Assembly: GCF_021869535.1 (NCBI RefSeq)
Contig: NW_026262679.1
Coordinates: 83,325,143-83,389,142, forward strand
DNA length: 64,000 nt
Reading direction: 5' to 3'
Source of the DNA: Mytilus californianus
Lineage: Eukaryota; Mollusca; Bivalvia; Mytilida; Mytilidae
Of the stretch, positions 44,928 through 59,400 are shown piece by piece. Made by a program: the position numbers and the translations under genes. Numbering within the stretch: position 1 is the stretch's first letter; each line of letters starts with the position of its first letter. The notes below the pieces were generated by a model. That model was not told where the DNA came from and searched no databases. It saw nothing but the letters and a program-made list of their open reading frames with translations.

Positions 44928-47311
44928 GTATTTACATGTTACCTCAAGCAATTGCATGCAGCGACGCAGGTTCACAACAGTATGGCTGTAGGTGATTAGA
45001 CGGAGCTTTCCAGTGGGAAATTGCGCCTTATATTTACATATATTTACTTCAGTAAAAGTACTTAAGAGGTTTTATTTATTAACTTTAGTTGTGTTTATAA
45101 TTTTGTGTCGCTAATTTGTTTTTATTTGGAGGATGTAAAATATCAATTGAAATGTGTGGCTTAAGTTATCTCAGTTGCTCCGGGCAGTGGCCCTGTGCGA
45201 ATCGTGTTTGCATGCACACTATCCCTCGGAAGATACAAACCATGGTAGTGCAGGTATAGGTTAATTGTACTCTGGATCCAAACATGGACATGCTTCATGT
45301 ATGGAGATCAGTCAGGCAGCAAACATGCTCCTGGTCAAATCACCACAATGCTAGTCTTGTTTATATATATTACACTTGTAAACGTATATAAATATAAGTG
45401 CCTAGAAAATCAACCTAACAATGCTAGAGTAGATCTGATTATTTACTTCCTCCCCGAGCGGGGCTGGAACCTGTACTTTCCACTTCTAACTTCTACGACA
45501 ACACCGCCTAGTATTGCGCAGACATATTTGGACGTTGTTTTCAATTTAGACTTGTTTATATTTTTTCGTTTGGGCTTGTATTATATTTTCCTTTGGGTTT
45601 ATATGATCCGTTCATCCTATTTCGACTCTTTAAAATTCAAGAGTCTATCCTAAATTGAGGTGAATTATATGCGGCCTTCCAAATACCGTTTCGATCCCTT
45701 ACATCACTGAAGAGACATTAATTGTCGAAATCCGGATATGGTGTACAAATTTTTGCACCTCATGTTTGCGGTATACCATCTTCTCCGCAAGTTTATTGTT
45801 TTCTGTGTGGTATATATATATATGTTTTTATATGTGTGTGTGTGTGTGTAGTTCATTCATGTTCAAACTGCTTTTTCTTTTATCTATATGCATACTTGAT
45901 TATTGTTTTTGTGGCTGTTTAAATAATGTCTTACATTGAAATATACTCTTTGTGAGCCCATTTAATGGAAATAAAACATCTTCTTCTTCTTCTATACATG
46001 TAAATACCAAATTTAAAACATATTCGAAAAATGAGCTGTATAAGTACTAATATAAAATGGAGTTCTTGCATTTATTTTTCTGAATTCCTTATGTTTAACT
46101 TTTATTATAACACCAATGCCATTTTACAACTTTCATATGTAAATCAGTGAATCATTAATTTATTTGTGTTCATCATTATAACAATATCCAAGTTCTTAGG
46201 CGATTATGCATAGCAAAATTTATTGGTTATGGGTGTTTATATAATGATTCAGCAGTACAAAAGGGTACATCGAGGGCTTGAAATAGCGTACTGTGATTGA
46301 CCGACCACAACCGAATACCGTGCTAAGGGCTTAAATAAATCCAAGTGAACAAATAACGTTTATATATATAATTTGTATCAGATATTATGGTAACTGGTTG
46401 TTGGTCCTATCATGGAGACCGGCCTCAACGGGATAATGACAATGTCATTAAACACCCCCGATTAAGTAAAAGTTTTTGGTAAATAAAATTTCGGTCACGG
46501 TTGGATACTGAGCTATAAAGTCGATCGTTGTCAGAGTTTGATACTATGAAAAATTGAAGATTATATTGTAATGTCAAGGCTTTAATATTAAATACTTGCT
46601 GGAAATAGAGCAAAACATAAGTCGTAACCCCAACAGAAGGCCGTATACAAAAAGCAAGAAATTATCGTTTATACCAATAAAAGTATTGACAAATTCGTAT
46701 ATAGTTTCAAGATAACAGATTATTATTGTTTGAGATTAAAAGGTATTGAAATACAAGTTTTAGACAAGAATAAAGTGAGCAATTAAATATATAAAGTACC
46801 TACTTTAAAAAAAACTTACCACAAAGAGCAGTCTAATAGTGTACTGAGTTAATCAGTGTCTTCTTCCATTCTCATTTTTTAAATTCAATAAAAAAAGTGG
46901 GGGAGGGGGGCATTGTTTTCACTTTAGAAATTTGTAGTGGAAGTTAACCCCCCCCCCCCCCCTTTTTCAAGATTTTTGACCCACACCCCTTTATCAGTTT
47001 CAGTAGGGAGGAACTATAAGCCCACAGATAAAAGGGGAAAAATGTAGTAATTGAAAACCTAAAAAGCTTAAAGTAAATGTGCATGGTTCACAATTAAGAT
47101 CTTACCGTACCCTACATTTGTCTAACTTGAAAAAAATACACACGAAAAAGGTAATTAAAGGACATGATTTCAATGAAAATTTATCGGAAAAGGGTGCTAT
47201 GTTTTATGTTTTGACCGGGAAACTGGTTTTGATTTTTTATGACTGAGAGGAGAAAGGATAATGAGAAAGCGTTATAGTTAATGAGGCGTAAAAATAGAAT
47301 GTGAAAGGTTT
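44928..47311. other. Intergenic region before lamin
   Basis: No gene supported. Contains TA and TG microsatellites (45811-45850), a CTT run (45980) and a C15 run (46948-46962). The 118-codon frame at 45297-45653 has no recognisable feature. Confidence 0.4.
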
Positions 47312-47383
47312 GATCACGTGATCGAAAAGGCGCGTAACCCACGCTAACTCGCCATCTTTTCCAGGTGACTTCCGGTTTTAAAA
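47312..47383 (+). promoter_or_regulatory. Putative lamin core promoter
   Basis: In the 120 bases before the lamin ATG local GC content rises and several promoter-type motifs cluster: a perfect 12-base palindrome GATCACGTGATC with an E-box CACGTG (47312-47323), CGCCATCTT at 47350-47358 (reverse complement AAGATGGCG, the YY1 type), ACTTCCGGT at 47368-47376 (ETS type) and TTTTAAAA at 47376-47383. Such combinations are typical of constitutive animal promoters. No transcription start is provable from sequence alone. Confidence 0.45.
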
Positions 47384-47430
47384 GGACCCTGTTGAAAGTG
47401 ATCAGATAACTCAAGGGAAAGTACATAGCG

Positions 47431-50400
47431 ATGGCAACTAAAACCCCTAGAAGCAGTAAGAAAACTACTATCACAACCACTACAACACAACGGACGTCAA
47501 CCCCGTCCACATCTGCAGCATCTTCACCCGGCCGGCGTGCGAGGTCTCCATCACCGGCACGCATCTCCCGTCAACAAGAAAAGGAGGAGCTGTCAAGTTT
47601 GAACGATCGCTTAGCAGCTTATATCGACAGAGTCAGATATTTAGAAAATGAGAATAGCCGCTTACAAGTTGCTGTGAAATCAACAGAAGAGACCGTCACC
47701 CGTGAAGTATCAAGTGTGAAACATTTGTACGAAACGGAGTTGGAAGATGCACGGAAACTGCTTGATGACACTGCAAAGGAGAAAGCCAGATTGCAAATTG
47801 AGGCATCCAAACTGAAAGCTGAAACAGATGAATGGAGATCTAAGTAAGATTTGGTGAATAAAACACATTTTGGGATACCCATTTGTTTTTTTTTTCTGAG
47901 GAGGGTAGTGGGTAGTTAGATTTTTGAACTGCATACCTTGGAAAGAAATTAAAAAATATCTTGTCTAAGACCAATCTTCCCCACAAAATACAGGGTTTTT
48001 ATTAAGACAGACACACATGTACTGGACATGTGTCTTAAGTGAATCCTTTCGTGCCCAATCACGTTCGCCCCCCCATGCACTTTCGCACCCTACACGTTCG
48101 AGCCCAATTTTTATTGGTTTTGTGTTTAATAATTTGTAAACGAGTTTTGGTAAGTGTATTGCTATTAATATATGTTTTTTCATTGTTTCTGAATAAAGTG
48201 AGATTCTGACAAGGTGTCATGGTAAAAGTATTTCTATAAACATTTTTTTTCATTGATTTTAAACTGAGACTACTGTTATAAACAGTAGTCTCAGATTTTA
48301 AATAAAGTGAGATTCTGACGACCAGTAATTTATTTTTGTGTTGAATAATTTTCAATCATGTTTTGGTTAGTGTATTGTTATTTTTTTTATTTCATTGTTT
48401 CTAGTAAATAAAGTGCGAATGATCAATCTGACAATTTTATTTTGGTATTGAATAAATGGTAAGCATGGTAAGGTCAGAGACGGTGTATCGCTATAAGCTG
48501 TTTAAAACAATTATCTTCATGTTTTTTATTTAAAATCTTCAAAGTTTTACTCATACCAAGCTAAAAACATGCAGTATTTTATACATCAAAGCAAGTTAAA
48601 ACAACAATCATGATTTTTAAACACTCAACAATAACACCAAATTAGGCTGTGTATAAATACCAATTAGCAGTAAGGCCGAGAGAAAAAAATCTGTGTTTCC
48701 GGTAACCTGACCGACCCTGTTTTTTTAGCCCCGACCCTGTTTTTGACACAGGCTTCTGTAAATCGACATAATTATTTATCTAACTTGCTTCTACTGGCAC
48801 AGAAAGCCAGTAAAACATTTTATTTATGTCAAAAGGTATTCCAAATAGGTTAAAATGCAAGAAATTTGCACAGCAGGTGCTTCAAAAACATTGCAAATGG
48901 CCGCACTTCTGGTATTTGAAACTAATTACGGACCCGGACTTGGAAAAACCATGATGATTTTCCGGATTTCGTTTACAAAAAAAAAAAAAAAAAAATCCGA
49001 CCTACCGACCCTATTTTTCAAAATGATGTTATCGGAAACACAGATATTTTTTTTTTTAGGCCTAATCATACATAATTAACATTTAATAATTAATCATCAA
49101 ATCAATTTAAAACAATATTTCATTTAAAAATTCCAGAATTTTTATTTATGAAAATAAAAACATTTTGATATTTTTTAACAATGTTTACCGTAGTTACATG
49201 GAGAAAACGAAATTGACAGAAAGTCGAAAACCATAGTCAACTCGTTAAAAACATTGCTCTTATTGTTTTCCGTGAAATAAATAGCAAATTAAGATGTATT
49301 TTTCATTAACTGCCTTCATTTTTATACGAAAATAACAAAATCGGCCGCCATATTGTTGATCGTATTTACATCTTCTGCGTACTATTTATTATCCTCCAAA
49401 GAAGGAGCACACCCAAATAAAGAAAGATAACTCAATCTTATTTTTTCCTAGCATTGAGTAACCTACTAAGATATTATAAAATATGTCTTCATACTTCTGG
49501 CTTTAGAATTTATATGTTTAGGTGTTTTGAGTTATGGGAAAAGTTAAAGAGGGTCTTAGTAGCAGGGTTGGTAGGGTGCCTTGGTCATCTTTTTCTGTAT
49601 TTTTTATTTTCAATCCAAATTTTCACTGTTCACTATATCCTAACATTGTGCATTTACAGCTGTTTTGTGCTGTATTGCCATTAAGCACAGAAAAGGTAGA
49701 AAGGTGAAATTTGTAAAGTGTGTCAGACCATAGAAACAGAATGAAGCAGGACATTTTTAAAAAAAATACTGCATATAAAGCATAACTGTGCCAAGCAATG
49801 ATTTAAAACTTGTGTCACAAGCTGCTTGATAAGTTTTCAGCCTAAAAAGTAGAAAGATAGTTTTTCTCTGGGCTAATGATGTTGTTCTTGTATATTTATA
49901 ACCAGTGATTCAATGAACAAACAATGTTTGATTATAATTTTTATTAAAACATGCCCTTTTTCATGATTGGCACCCTGCCCTTTTGAAATCCTAGCTGGAA
50001 CACTGTAATGCTATAAAACCCAAGCATCAAAACTTGTTTACATTGGCACATGTTTTTTCTGGTAATAAACTTGTAACAGAAGACAATTGATTATTAAATG
50101 ATTGCCAATATATTACTTTGTAGAGAAATAAGGGATTAGTTCTATTTTATTTGTCAGGAGAAATGTTGAAAAGATGTAACTGAAAGAAAAATATGAAGTT
50201 GAAAAAAAGTTACAAAAATGGTTTTTATTTTTTCAAAACTGATAGGTACATGATTATTGTTCTGTATTTTGAGAACTATATGAGTTACTGTACTATGGAC
50301 TTATCACAATCAGCTTGGAACCACCACTTAAAAAAAAGACGAGTCCCAGGACTCACCCTAAAAATGTCCTTATACAACGTAGTGAAACCCAAAAAATGCA

Positions 50401-53400
50401 GGAAATGAAAATGTAAAAGAAGTGAAAATCGAAATGATTTTTCCTCCCCCAAAATCCAGAGATGTTCCAAAAAGTTTGAAAGTCACAAATGAAAATGTAT
50501 TTACACCACAGTGTAAAAGAGATTGTATTTGAGGTACATTGTTTTTGTATATACATGTACAAATGTATGTTCTTGTACATGTGATTCAGAGGTCACAAAA
50601 CTCAGTTGAAGTTATCATCTACCATGGCATGTTTCTTACTATATAGTGTTTTATTAACAGATACTATAAAAGGGACAAGGAAGCTAAGGATGCAGAAGGA
50701 CAACTACATGGTTTGCAAAAGGACTTGGCAGACTTGGAAGGTAGACTGGCTGTATCTGAACAGCAAAGAAAACATTGGGAAAAGGAATATAATGTATGTT
50801 ATGGTAACCAAGATAATGTATACATAAATATATGTTTGAAAAAATATTGTGCACCAGATTAGCTACATGTACTTTAAGTGTGGATATTTTCTAGGGTTGT
50901 AAATATATTTCATTATATCAGTGTGAAGGCACTTCACATCTCTAACCAGTGTTCTTGAAAAGGGGTGGTTTTGACCACCGAAAATTGTAAAATCATATTA
51001 CAAATACATGCAAGTAATATAGGTTCCTTGTAGCCTCTATTTTAATCATCTTTTTCTTACCTGTTCAATGATTTGATTAGTTACTGATAAAAATTGTTGA
51101 TCTTTCTTGTATCTTGGTCCACCTACATTTTGTAGCAAACAGGTAAACGTATCTTCATTAATCTTTTTACACTTAGAAAATAAATGCTGTAACATTCTGA
51201 AGCAAAATAACAACCTATAAAACTAGAAAACCAGGATAGTAGAAAGTAGCACTGACAGAATTCTGTCATATGTTTGTATAATTTTGGACCAAAATGAAGT
51301 ATGACGATGATGGTCCAAAAGTTAACTCTGTAAATCCAGAGCATCAGAACATGTTCCAATCTTTGTAGAATTACACATATCAGTGTGCCTTTATCTGCAA
51401 TATTGGGAAATAAATAAATTTTGGTAAAAAAAAAAAAGTTAATAAAAAAGTTTGATCCTTGATTTTAAAGCTTTGAAAGTCCATCTGGCCTCTCTTCACT
51501 CTTGAAAATATTAATGAAAATGATGACTGTCAAAAATGCTCTTCTCTGCTCTCAGATTCTAGATTTAACATTCAGTTTACAAAAAACATGGTTTATGTGT
51601 ATTTCATTAGATAAAGTTTGATTTTTCCCTTTGCAGAAAATTAAAGGTGATATTGCAGCGTTGGAAAGACAGCTTGCAACCAGTAAAAAGCAGCTAGAAG
51701 AGGAAACCTTAGCTAGGGTAGACCTACAGAACAGATTACAGACCATGAAGGAGGAACTGACCTTTAAATCTCAAATGCATGAACAGGTATATCAAAGGAT
51801 ATTGTCCAATATACAGACAAAAATAAGTATAATTTTTTGCTTTTGACTCATAGAGCTCCAATTTTGTATCGTTCATGGATTGTCTCCCTTTACTCCAAAA
51901 CAAAACAAAATACAATTTTAACATGTTGAACAAGTCAATTTTTGATAAGCCAAAAAATTGACCAAAATAAAAATGTTGCAAATAATGACCAAGTTTATTA
52001 TTTACCAAAATTGGTATATTTCAAGACCAATGTTCAAATATGAAAAGGTGGAGCATCAACATGAAATTGTGACAACATTGTTAGGCAAAATTTCGTCTGT
52101 GAAAAAAAATATGAGCAAGAGTAAATACTTTTGATGGACTTTCTAATGCAACCATTTATAACCACTTAAAATGAAAGAAAACTTACGAGTGAGAAAAAAC
52201 AGTTCAGTCAGGTTATTACTTATAGAAACATGTAGCTCAGTTCCGTGAAGATTCTCAGATTTTTTTTGTCATCGGTGATGATTTTTGTCCTCAAAGTCAA
52301 ATAAAGTGTTCTCATCCTGTTTTATAAAACACAGATTGGCCTTAACAAGTCTGTTGTAAACACATTTTTATCACAATACATATTTTCACTTCTGTCAGTA
52401 AGAAGCAAAAACAGACTTATTTATGTCTGAGCTCTGACTGACTATCACAATACATATTTTCACTTCTGTATGTCAGAAACAGAAAAAGACTTCTTTATGT
52501 CTGAGCTCTGACTGACTATCACAATACATATTTTCACTTCTGTATGTCAGAAACAGAAAAAGACTTCTTTATGTCTGAGCTCTGACTGACTATCACAATA
52601 CATATTTTAACTTCTGTTTGTCAGAAACAGAAAAAGACTTCTTTATGTCTGAGCTCTGACTGACTATCACTACATATTTTCACTTCTGTATGTCAGAAAC
52701 GGAAAAAGACTTCTTTATGTCTGAGCTCTGACTGACTATCACTACATATTTTCACTTCTGTATGTCAGAAACAGAAAAAGACTTCTTTATGTCTGAGCTC
52801 TGACTGACTATCACAATACATATTTTTAACTTCTGTATGTCAGAAACAGAAAAAGACTTCTTTATGTCTGAGCTCTGATTGACTATCACAATACATATTT
52901 TCACTTCTGTATGTCAGAAACAGAAAAAGACTTCTTTATGTCTGAGCTCTGACTGACTATCACAATGCATAATTTTAACTTCTGTATGTCAGAAACAGAA
53001 AAAAACTTCTTTATGTCTGAGCTCTGACTGACTATCACAATACATAATTTTAACTTCTGTATGTCAGAAACAGAAAAAGACTTCTTTATGTCTGAGCTCT
53101 GACTGACTATCACAATACATATTTTCACTTCTGTATGTCAGAAACAGAAAAAGACTTCTTTATGTCTGAGCTATGACTGACTATCACAATACATATTTTC
53201 ACTTCTGTATGTCAGAAACAGAAAAAGACTTCTTTATGTCTGAGCTCTGACTGACTATCACAATACATAATTTTAACTTCTGTATGTCAGAAACAGAAAA
53301 AAACGTCTTTATGTCTGAGCTCTGACTGACTATCACAATACATATTTTCACTTCTGTATGTCAGAAACAGAAAAAGACTTCTTTATGTCTGAGCTATGAC

Positions 53401-56400
53401 TGACTATCACAATACATATTTTCACTTCTGTATGTCAGAAACAGAAAAAGACTTCTTTATGTCTGAGCTCTGACTGACTATCACAATACATAATTTTAAC
53501 TTCTGTATGTCAGAAACAGAAAAAAACGTCTTTATGTCTGAGCTCTGACTGACTATCACAATACATATTTTCACTTCTGTATGTCAGAAACAGAAAAAGA
53601 CTTCTTTATGTCTGAGCTCTGACTGACTATCACAATACATAATTTTAACTTCTGTTTGTCAGAAACAGAAAAAGACTTCTTTATGTCTGAGCTCTGACTG
53701 ACTATCACAATACATATTTTAACTTCTGTTTGTCAGAAACAGAAAAAGACTTCTTTATGTCTGAGCTCTGACTGACTATCACTACATATTTTCACTTCTG
53801 TATGTCAGAAACGGAAAAAGACTTCTTTATGTCTGAGCTCTGACTGACTATCACAATACATATTTTCACTTCTGTATGTCAGAAACAGAAAAAGACTTCT
53901 TTATGTCTGAGCTCTGACTGACTATCACAATACATATTTTTAACTTCTGTATGTCAGAAACAGAAAAAGACTTCTTTATGTCTGAGCTCTGATTGACTAT
54001 CACAATACATATTTTCACTTCTGTATGTCAGAAACAGAAAAAGACTTCTTTATGTCTGAGCTCTGACTGACTATCACAATACATAATTTTAACTTCTGTA
54101 TGTCAGAAACAGAAAAAAACTTCTTTATGTCTGAGCTCTGACTGACTATCACAATACATAATTTTAACTTCTGTATGTCAGAGCAGAAAAAGACTTCTTT
54201 ATGTCTGAGCTCTGACTGACTATCACAATACATATTTTCACTTCTGTATGTCAGAAACAGAAAAAGACTTCTTTATGTCTGAGCTATGACTGACTATCAC
54301 AATACATATTTTCACTTCTGTATGTCAGAAACAGAAAAAGACTTCTTTATGTCTGAGCTCTGACTGACTATCACAATACATAATTTTAACTTCTGTATGT
54401 CAGAAACAGAAAAAAACGTCTTTATGTCTGAGCTCTGACTGACTATCACAATACATATTTTCACTTCTGTATGTCAGAAACAGAAAAAGACTTCTTTATG
54501 TCTGAGCTCTGACTGACTATCACAATACATAATTTTAACTTCTGTATGTCAGAAACAGAAAAAGACTTCTTTATGTCTGAGCTCTGACTGACTATCAAAA
54601 TACATATTTTAACTTCTGTTTGTCAGAAACAGAAAAAGACTTCTTTATGTCTAAGCTCTGACTGACTATCACTACATATTTTCACTTCTGTATGTCAGAA
54701 ACGGAAAAAGACTTCTTTATGTCTGAGCTCTGACTGACTATCACAATACATATTTTCACTTCTGTATGTCAGAAACAGAAAAAGACTTCTTTATGTCTGA
54801 GCTCTGACTGACTATCACAATACATATTTTTAACTTCTGTATGTCAGAAACAGAAAAAGACTTCTTTATGTCTGAGCTCTGATTGACTATCACAATACAT
54901 ATTTTCACTTCTGTATGTCAGAAACAGAAAAAGACTTCTTTATGTCTGAGCTCTGACTGACTATCACAATACATAATTTTAACTTCTGTATGTCAGAAAC
55001 AGAAAAAAACTTCTTTATGTCTGAGCTCTGACTGACTATCACAATACATAATTTGAACTTCTGTATGTCAGAAACAGAAAAAGACTTCTTTATGTCTGAG
55101 CTCTGACTGACTATCACAATACATATTTTCACTTCTGTATGTCAGAAACAGAAAAAGACTTCTTTATGTCTGAGCTCTGACTGACTATCACAATACATAT
55201 TTTCACTTCTGTATGTCAGAAACAGAAAAAGACTTCTTTATGTCTGAGCTCTGACTGACTATCACAATACATAATTTTAACTTCTGTATGTCAGAAACAG
55301 AAAAAGACTTCTTTATGTCTGAGCTCTGACTGACTATCACAATACATATTTTCACTTCTTTATGTCAGAAACAGAAAAAGACTTCTTTATGTCTGAGCTC
55401 TGACTGATAGTGATACTGTTTGGCTGGATAATTTTAGCAGGATCATATGAAGATCATGATTCCAACAGGATTACATGATTATTCCAAAGACGTCCAAAGT
55501 AAAGTTAACACACCAGATATATTAGGACTGCAGACACTTCAGACTAAAATTATATCGACAAAAAGGAGGATTCAGATATTTTATGAATTTCTGAGGAAAT
55601 CACATACTAAAAATTTCTGATATACGAAATAAAGGTTTGCCTTAGTTTCAAGACAGGTAGCAGAGATGCAGATAATTTTTGTTTTCCCCGTCAGACATTG
55701 GGTCCTGCATGTAAGAAATTTTTGCACGTCCTATCAACTGCTTGCATTGCCAGACCTACTTTTTTGAAAAATAATCACTAGTTCCCATTTGGATCAAGAT
55801 ACACCATAAAAACCTTGATTAGAACAACCAGGTTAAATAAGGATATGACTTAGACAACATACTGTTCATTAACTTTATGGATTGTTGTCTTATTAATTGG
55901 CATAAGAACAATAAGATCAAAAGCAGGGTTTCAGCTAGGATTTTGAGGGCTTTAGTCACTTTTGCACGAGATGAAAATCAACCTTTTTTTGGGTAAAAGA
56001 AAAGGACCAAAGATATGTATTATGAGCTATGCATCTTTGAAGGACTTAGGCATGCTCAGGCAGTTATTGCATAATTTGACAGATGTGGTGCTTAAATATG
56101 AAGATTATAATAGGATCTAATAAGGATCCGGATTTCTAGTTTACAATTTCACTTCAGTTATTTTCAGGTGACATTCCTGATCAACAAAAGTTGGGTTCCT
56201 TTTTTTTAAAACCAGGAATCACAGCATAAATGAACCTGTAAAGACTATTTCACTACATAATCATAATCGTTGTAAAAACGGTTAAATCTATATTTGGAAT
56301 TCATTTCTATAAACTTGGTACCAAGGATTTGTACAAATCAAAATTGGAACGATTCTAATGACTGTATGTTGTAAATTAATCAAGAATAGATCTTGTTTAC

Positions 56401-59400
56401 TTTCGATTTTTAAACAAAATGAAAACAGGAAGTGACAGGAGGATAATAAATTCAGAATGAATACAGATTGGTTCGTTTTTAACAAAAGGCAGGAAATTAT
56501 CATATTTCTAAATCAAGTTGCTTAGTAAGAAATATATTTGTCTCCTTCGTTTATTTTATACTAAATGATTTCGTATTTTACGTTTAAATGTCTAATTTAT
56601 AAAAATACTTTCACGCATGCACAGTACATAGTAAAGGAAGCACCTGTTTGACTCGTGGAAATATTTCTGAACATTTTGAATAAAGTTCTTTCTCTTTAAT
56701 CGAAATTGTTGAAAGTTTTTGATGAAAAGTTACTGTGGATTCATTATTATTCGTGGGATACCAATTTTCGTGGATTTCCTGGTTACAGGGGAACCACGAA
56801 TTTAAATGTTCAACGAATTACAAATTTTCTATAGGATTGTATGCAGACTTTGGCAAAACCACAAAATCAAATATCCACGAAACTGCATGTTTTCCTCATT
56901 CCACGAAAATTGGTACCCACGAAAATAAATGAATCCACAGTATATAAAATATGACGAAAACTCGTTCATATGACGAAAATACGACAAACGAACTGCAAAT
57001 TGTGATCGTTTGAGAAATATTGAAATTAAAATGAGAACTGTCTGCGGGGAAAACATTTTGTTCAAATGACAAAACTATGATAAACGAACTGCAAATTGTG
57101 GTCGTTTGAGAAATATTGAAATTGAAATGCAGACTGACCGATTTTACTGGGGAAAATAAATATGATCGTCAATTATTTATGAGGTTTTTTAATTAACGGA
57201 TTATTGACCTATCAGATGGCGATAATCACAACTTATAACACCTGTTGTAAACGTTAATTAGATGAGGGTCATAAACTTGTCAAAACCATGAAGACAGGTA
57301 GAATTATAGTATTTTCATGCGAAAATATTTTTACACTTTTCAAATTTAAGTGACGAAAATGATTTGAAAAACTTTCGTCATTTTGAAAACCTTTTCGTAA
57401 ATGACAAAAATGACGAGGGCTAGCTAAATCACTGTCAAAAGCAAAGACAGTGGGAAGCTACATTTACGTTAAAACAAATATATGTGTTCACACATTACTA
57501 AAATGAAAAAAACACTCTTAGAAAACCAAAATTTACACTTGTTTTTTTGTTTAATTTAATTTACTTAAATCTGGTCATTACGACATTATTTAAAATTTTC
57601 CCTAAATAGAACTTTTGGTTTTCAATGCTTTTCAACTACATAATTGATTTGGCCATCAATTATTCCAACTGTTGTAATTCATGCACCACTTATTTGTCAT
57701 ATGGAGACGAAACCTGTGTGCTCCGTACTATTAACAATTTTCTCGTTAAAGTGATGTATTCACGCCATGGACGCATGGTTTTCTGTCTGGACGCACCATT
57801 GCACGAACAGTGCAAGTCCAATTGATGCGTCTGATAACACTTGCTTGTAATCATCAAAAGTATCCTTCATCTATCAAAAAGAAGCTGAAAACATGCTTCT
57901 ATTCAATATTTTTACGGAAATTTACTTTCGTTTTCATTTATTCCTATGTGTAATGATAAATCCCGAGAAAAACGAAAATAATTATGATCACATGACTTAT
58001 GCTAATTGGATAAACACAGAGAAGATCCAAGTCTGTTTACATCAGCAAGTTTACCTTTTACCGGCAATAAATGTGTCATTAGAACTTTTGGTTTTCAATG
58101 CCTTTCAACAACAAAATTAATTTGGAAGCCAAGGTTACCAGGACCAACAGAAATTTCAATTTTGATGGCCCCAAACAGTAAAAAATATTTGCCGTCATTG
58201 GGTCTGACTCAAAGAAGTTAATTGCCAGACCCTCTGAATTTCTGCCCCCCTAGGTCCAACAGGTCAAACGATTAGTGGCATCACTGGGTAGAAGATAGAA
58301 TTTACCTCCTCCAAATATGTGTGTAGGTTTAGTAAAAATCATGGTAACAAAAGAATTGCATTAATACCTGTTTCCAATAGGTCAAACGATTAGTGGCATC
58401 ACTGGGTAGAAGAAAGAATTTACCCCCTCAAAATATGTGTGTAGGTTTAATAAAAATCATGGTAACAAAAGAATTGCATTAAAACCCGTTTTGTTCTGAC
58501 ACCTATGATTAACTTTAGAATAAATTTTAATTGAAGTTTGTTATTACATTTAACTTAATATGTCATTTAAATATTACAGAATCAGAATTGCATTGCTAAA
58601 AAGAATTATGTTGTATTATAGCATTAAAGACACTGCTTCACTGCTTGTTAACTTACAGTTCTTTTGACTGAAATATTTTACAGGAATTGAACGAAACCCG
58701 AGTAAGAACCACAAGAGAGGTGGAAGAAGTAGATTCAAGTGTGAGAATGGACTATGAGACTAAACTGCAGGATGCATTGAGGCAAATGAGAGATGAAAGT
58801 GATGAGAAACTGTTTGTTGGCAAACAAGAAATAGAGACAGTTTATGAGAGAAGGGTAAGAAGTTTTTGATTTTTGTTAACTCAGAAATTTTCCAAGTTTT
58901 TTTCATTGGGGAAAAATGCAACAGGATATTATAAGGGGGGGGGGGGGATTGAGAAAGCGCCCTCTCCCTTCCTTTCCTCCTCATTCAATTAATTTTGGAA
59001 AGCCTTTAGTGGTTTTATTTCTATTTTGTCTCGATAAAGTCTTGAATGAACCCCATGCAATTATTTCATTAATTTACAATGACATATCTGTTAGATACTT
59101 TTATAAATGGGTGAGCTATACACAACATCCTGGCAGTTCTTTGAGGTTGAAACATTTTTGGGATTTTAACATTGCATATATGCAATATTTCAACAGTCAA
59201 AACAACAGTTAAGGCAAGTTAAAGATTAGCATTACCACCTAGATTTTAGCCCTGATATGCAAATTGTTTGGTCATTTGCAATAAAAGACTTATGATTCTC
59301 ACAATTCAAGCATAAGCCATATATTTTGAATTAGAAAGCATGTCATAGTTGCGGTCTTTACCTAAACAAACAAATTATTTATATAGTATTGTCTGTTGGA

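Noticed and set aside
45297-45653. 118-codon plus frame upstream of lamin
   Set aside because: No recognisable domain and no repeat support; length is possible by chance in this much sequence. Left as unassigned.
47181-47564. 127-codon minus frame overlapping the lamin start
   Set aside because: Antisense shadow of lamin exon 1 and its promoter.
52901-55132. Minus-strand open frames of 72-75 codons with a 25-residue repeat (VSQSSDIKK) in the satellite
   Set aside because: The unit is 74 bp, so the frame survives only over a few 75-bp variants. It lies antisense within a lamin intron and has no signal of coding use.
52368-55408. Regular direct repeats that could look like a CRISPR array
   Set aside because: Units are contiguous with no unique spacers, and the genome is animal.
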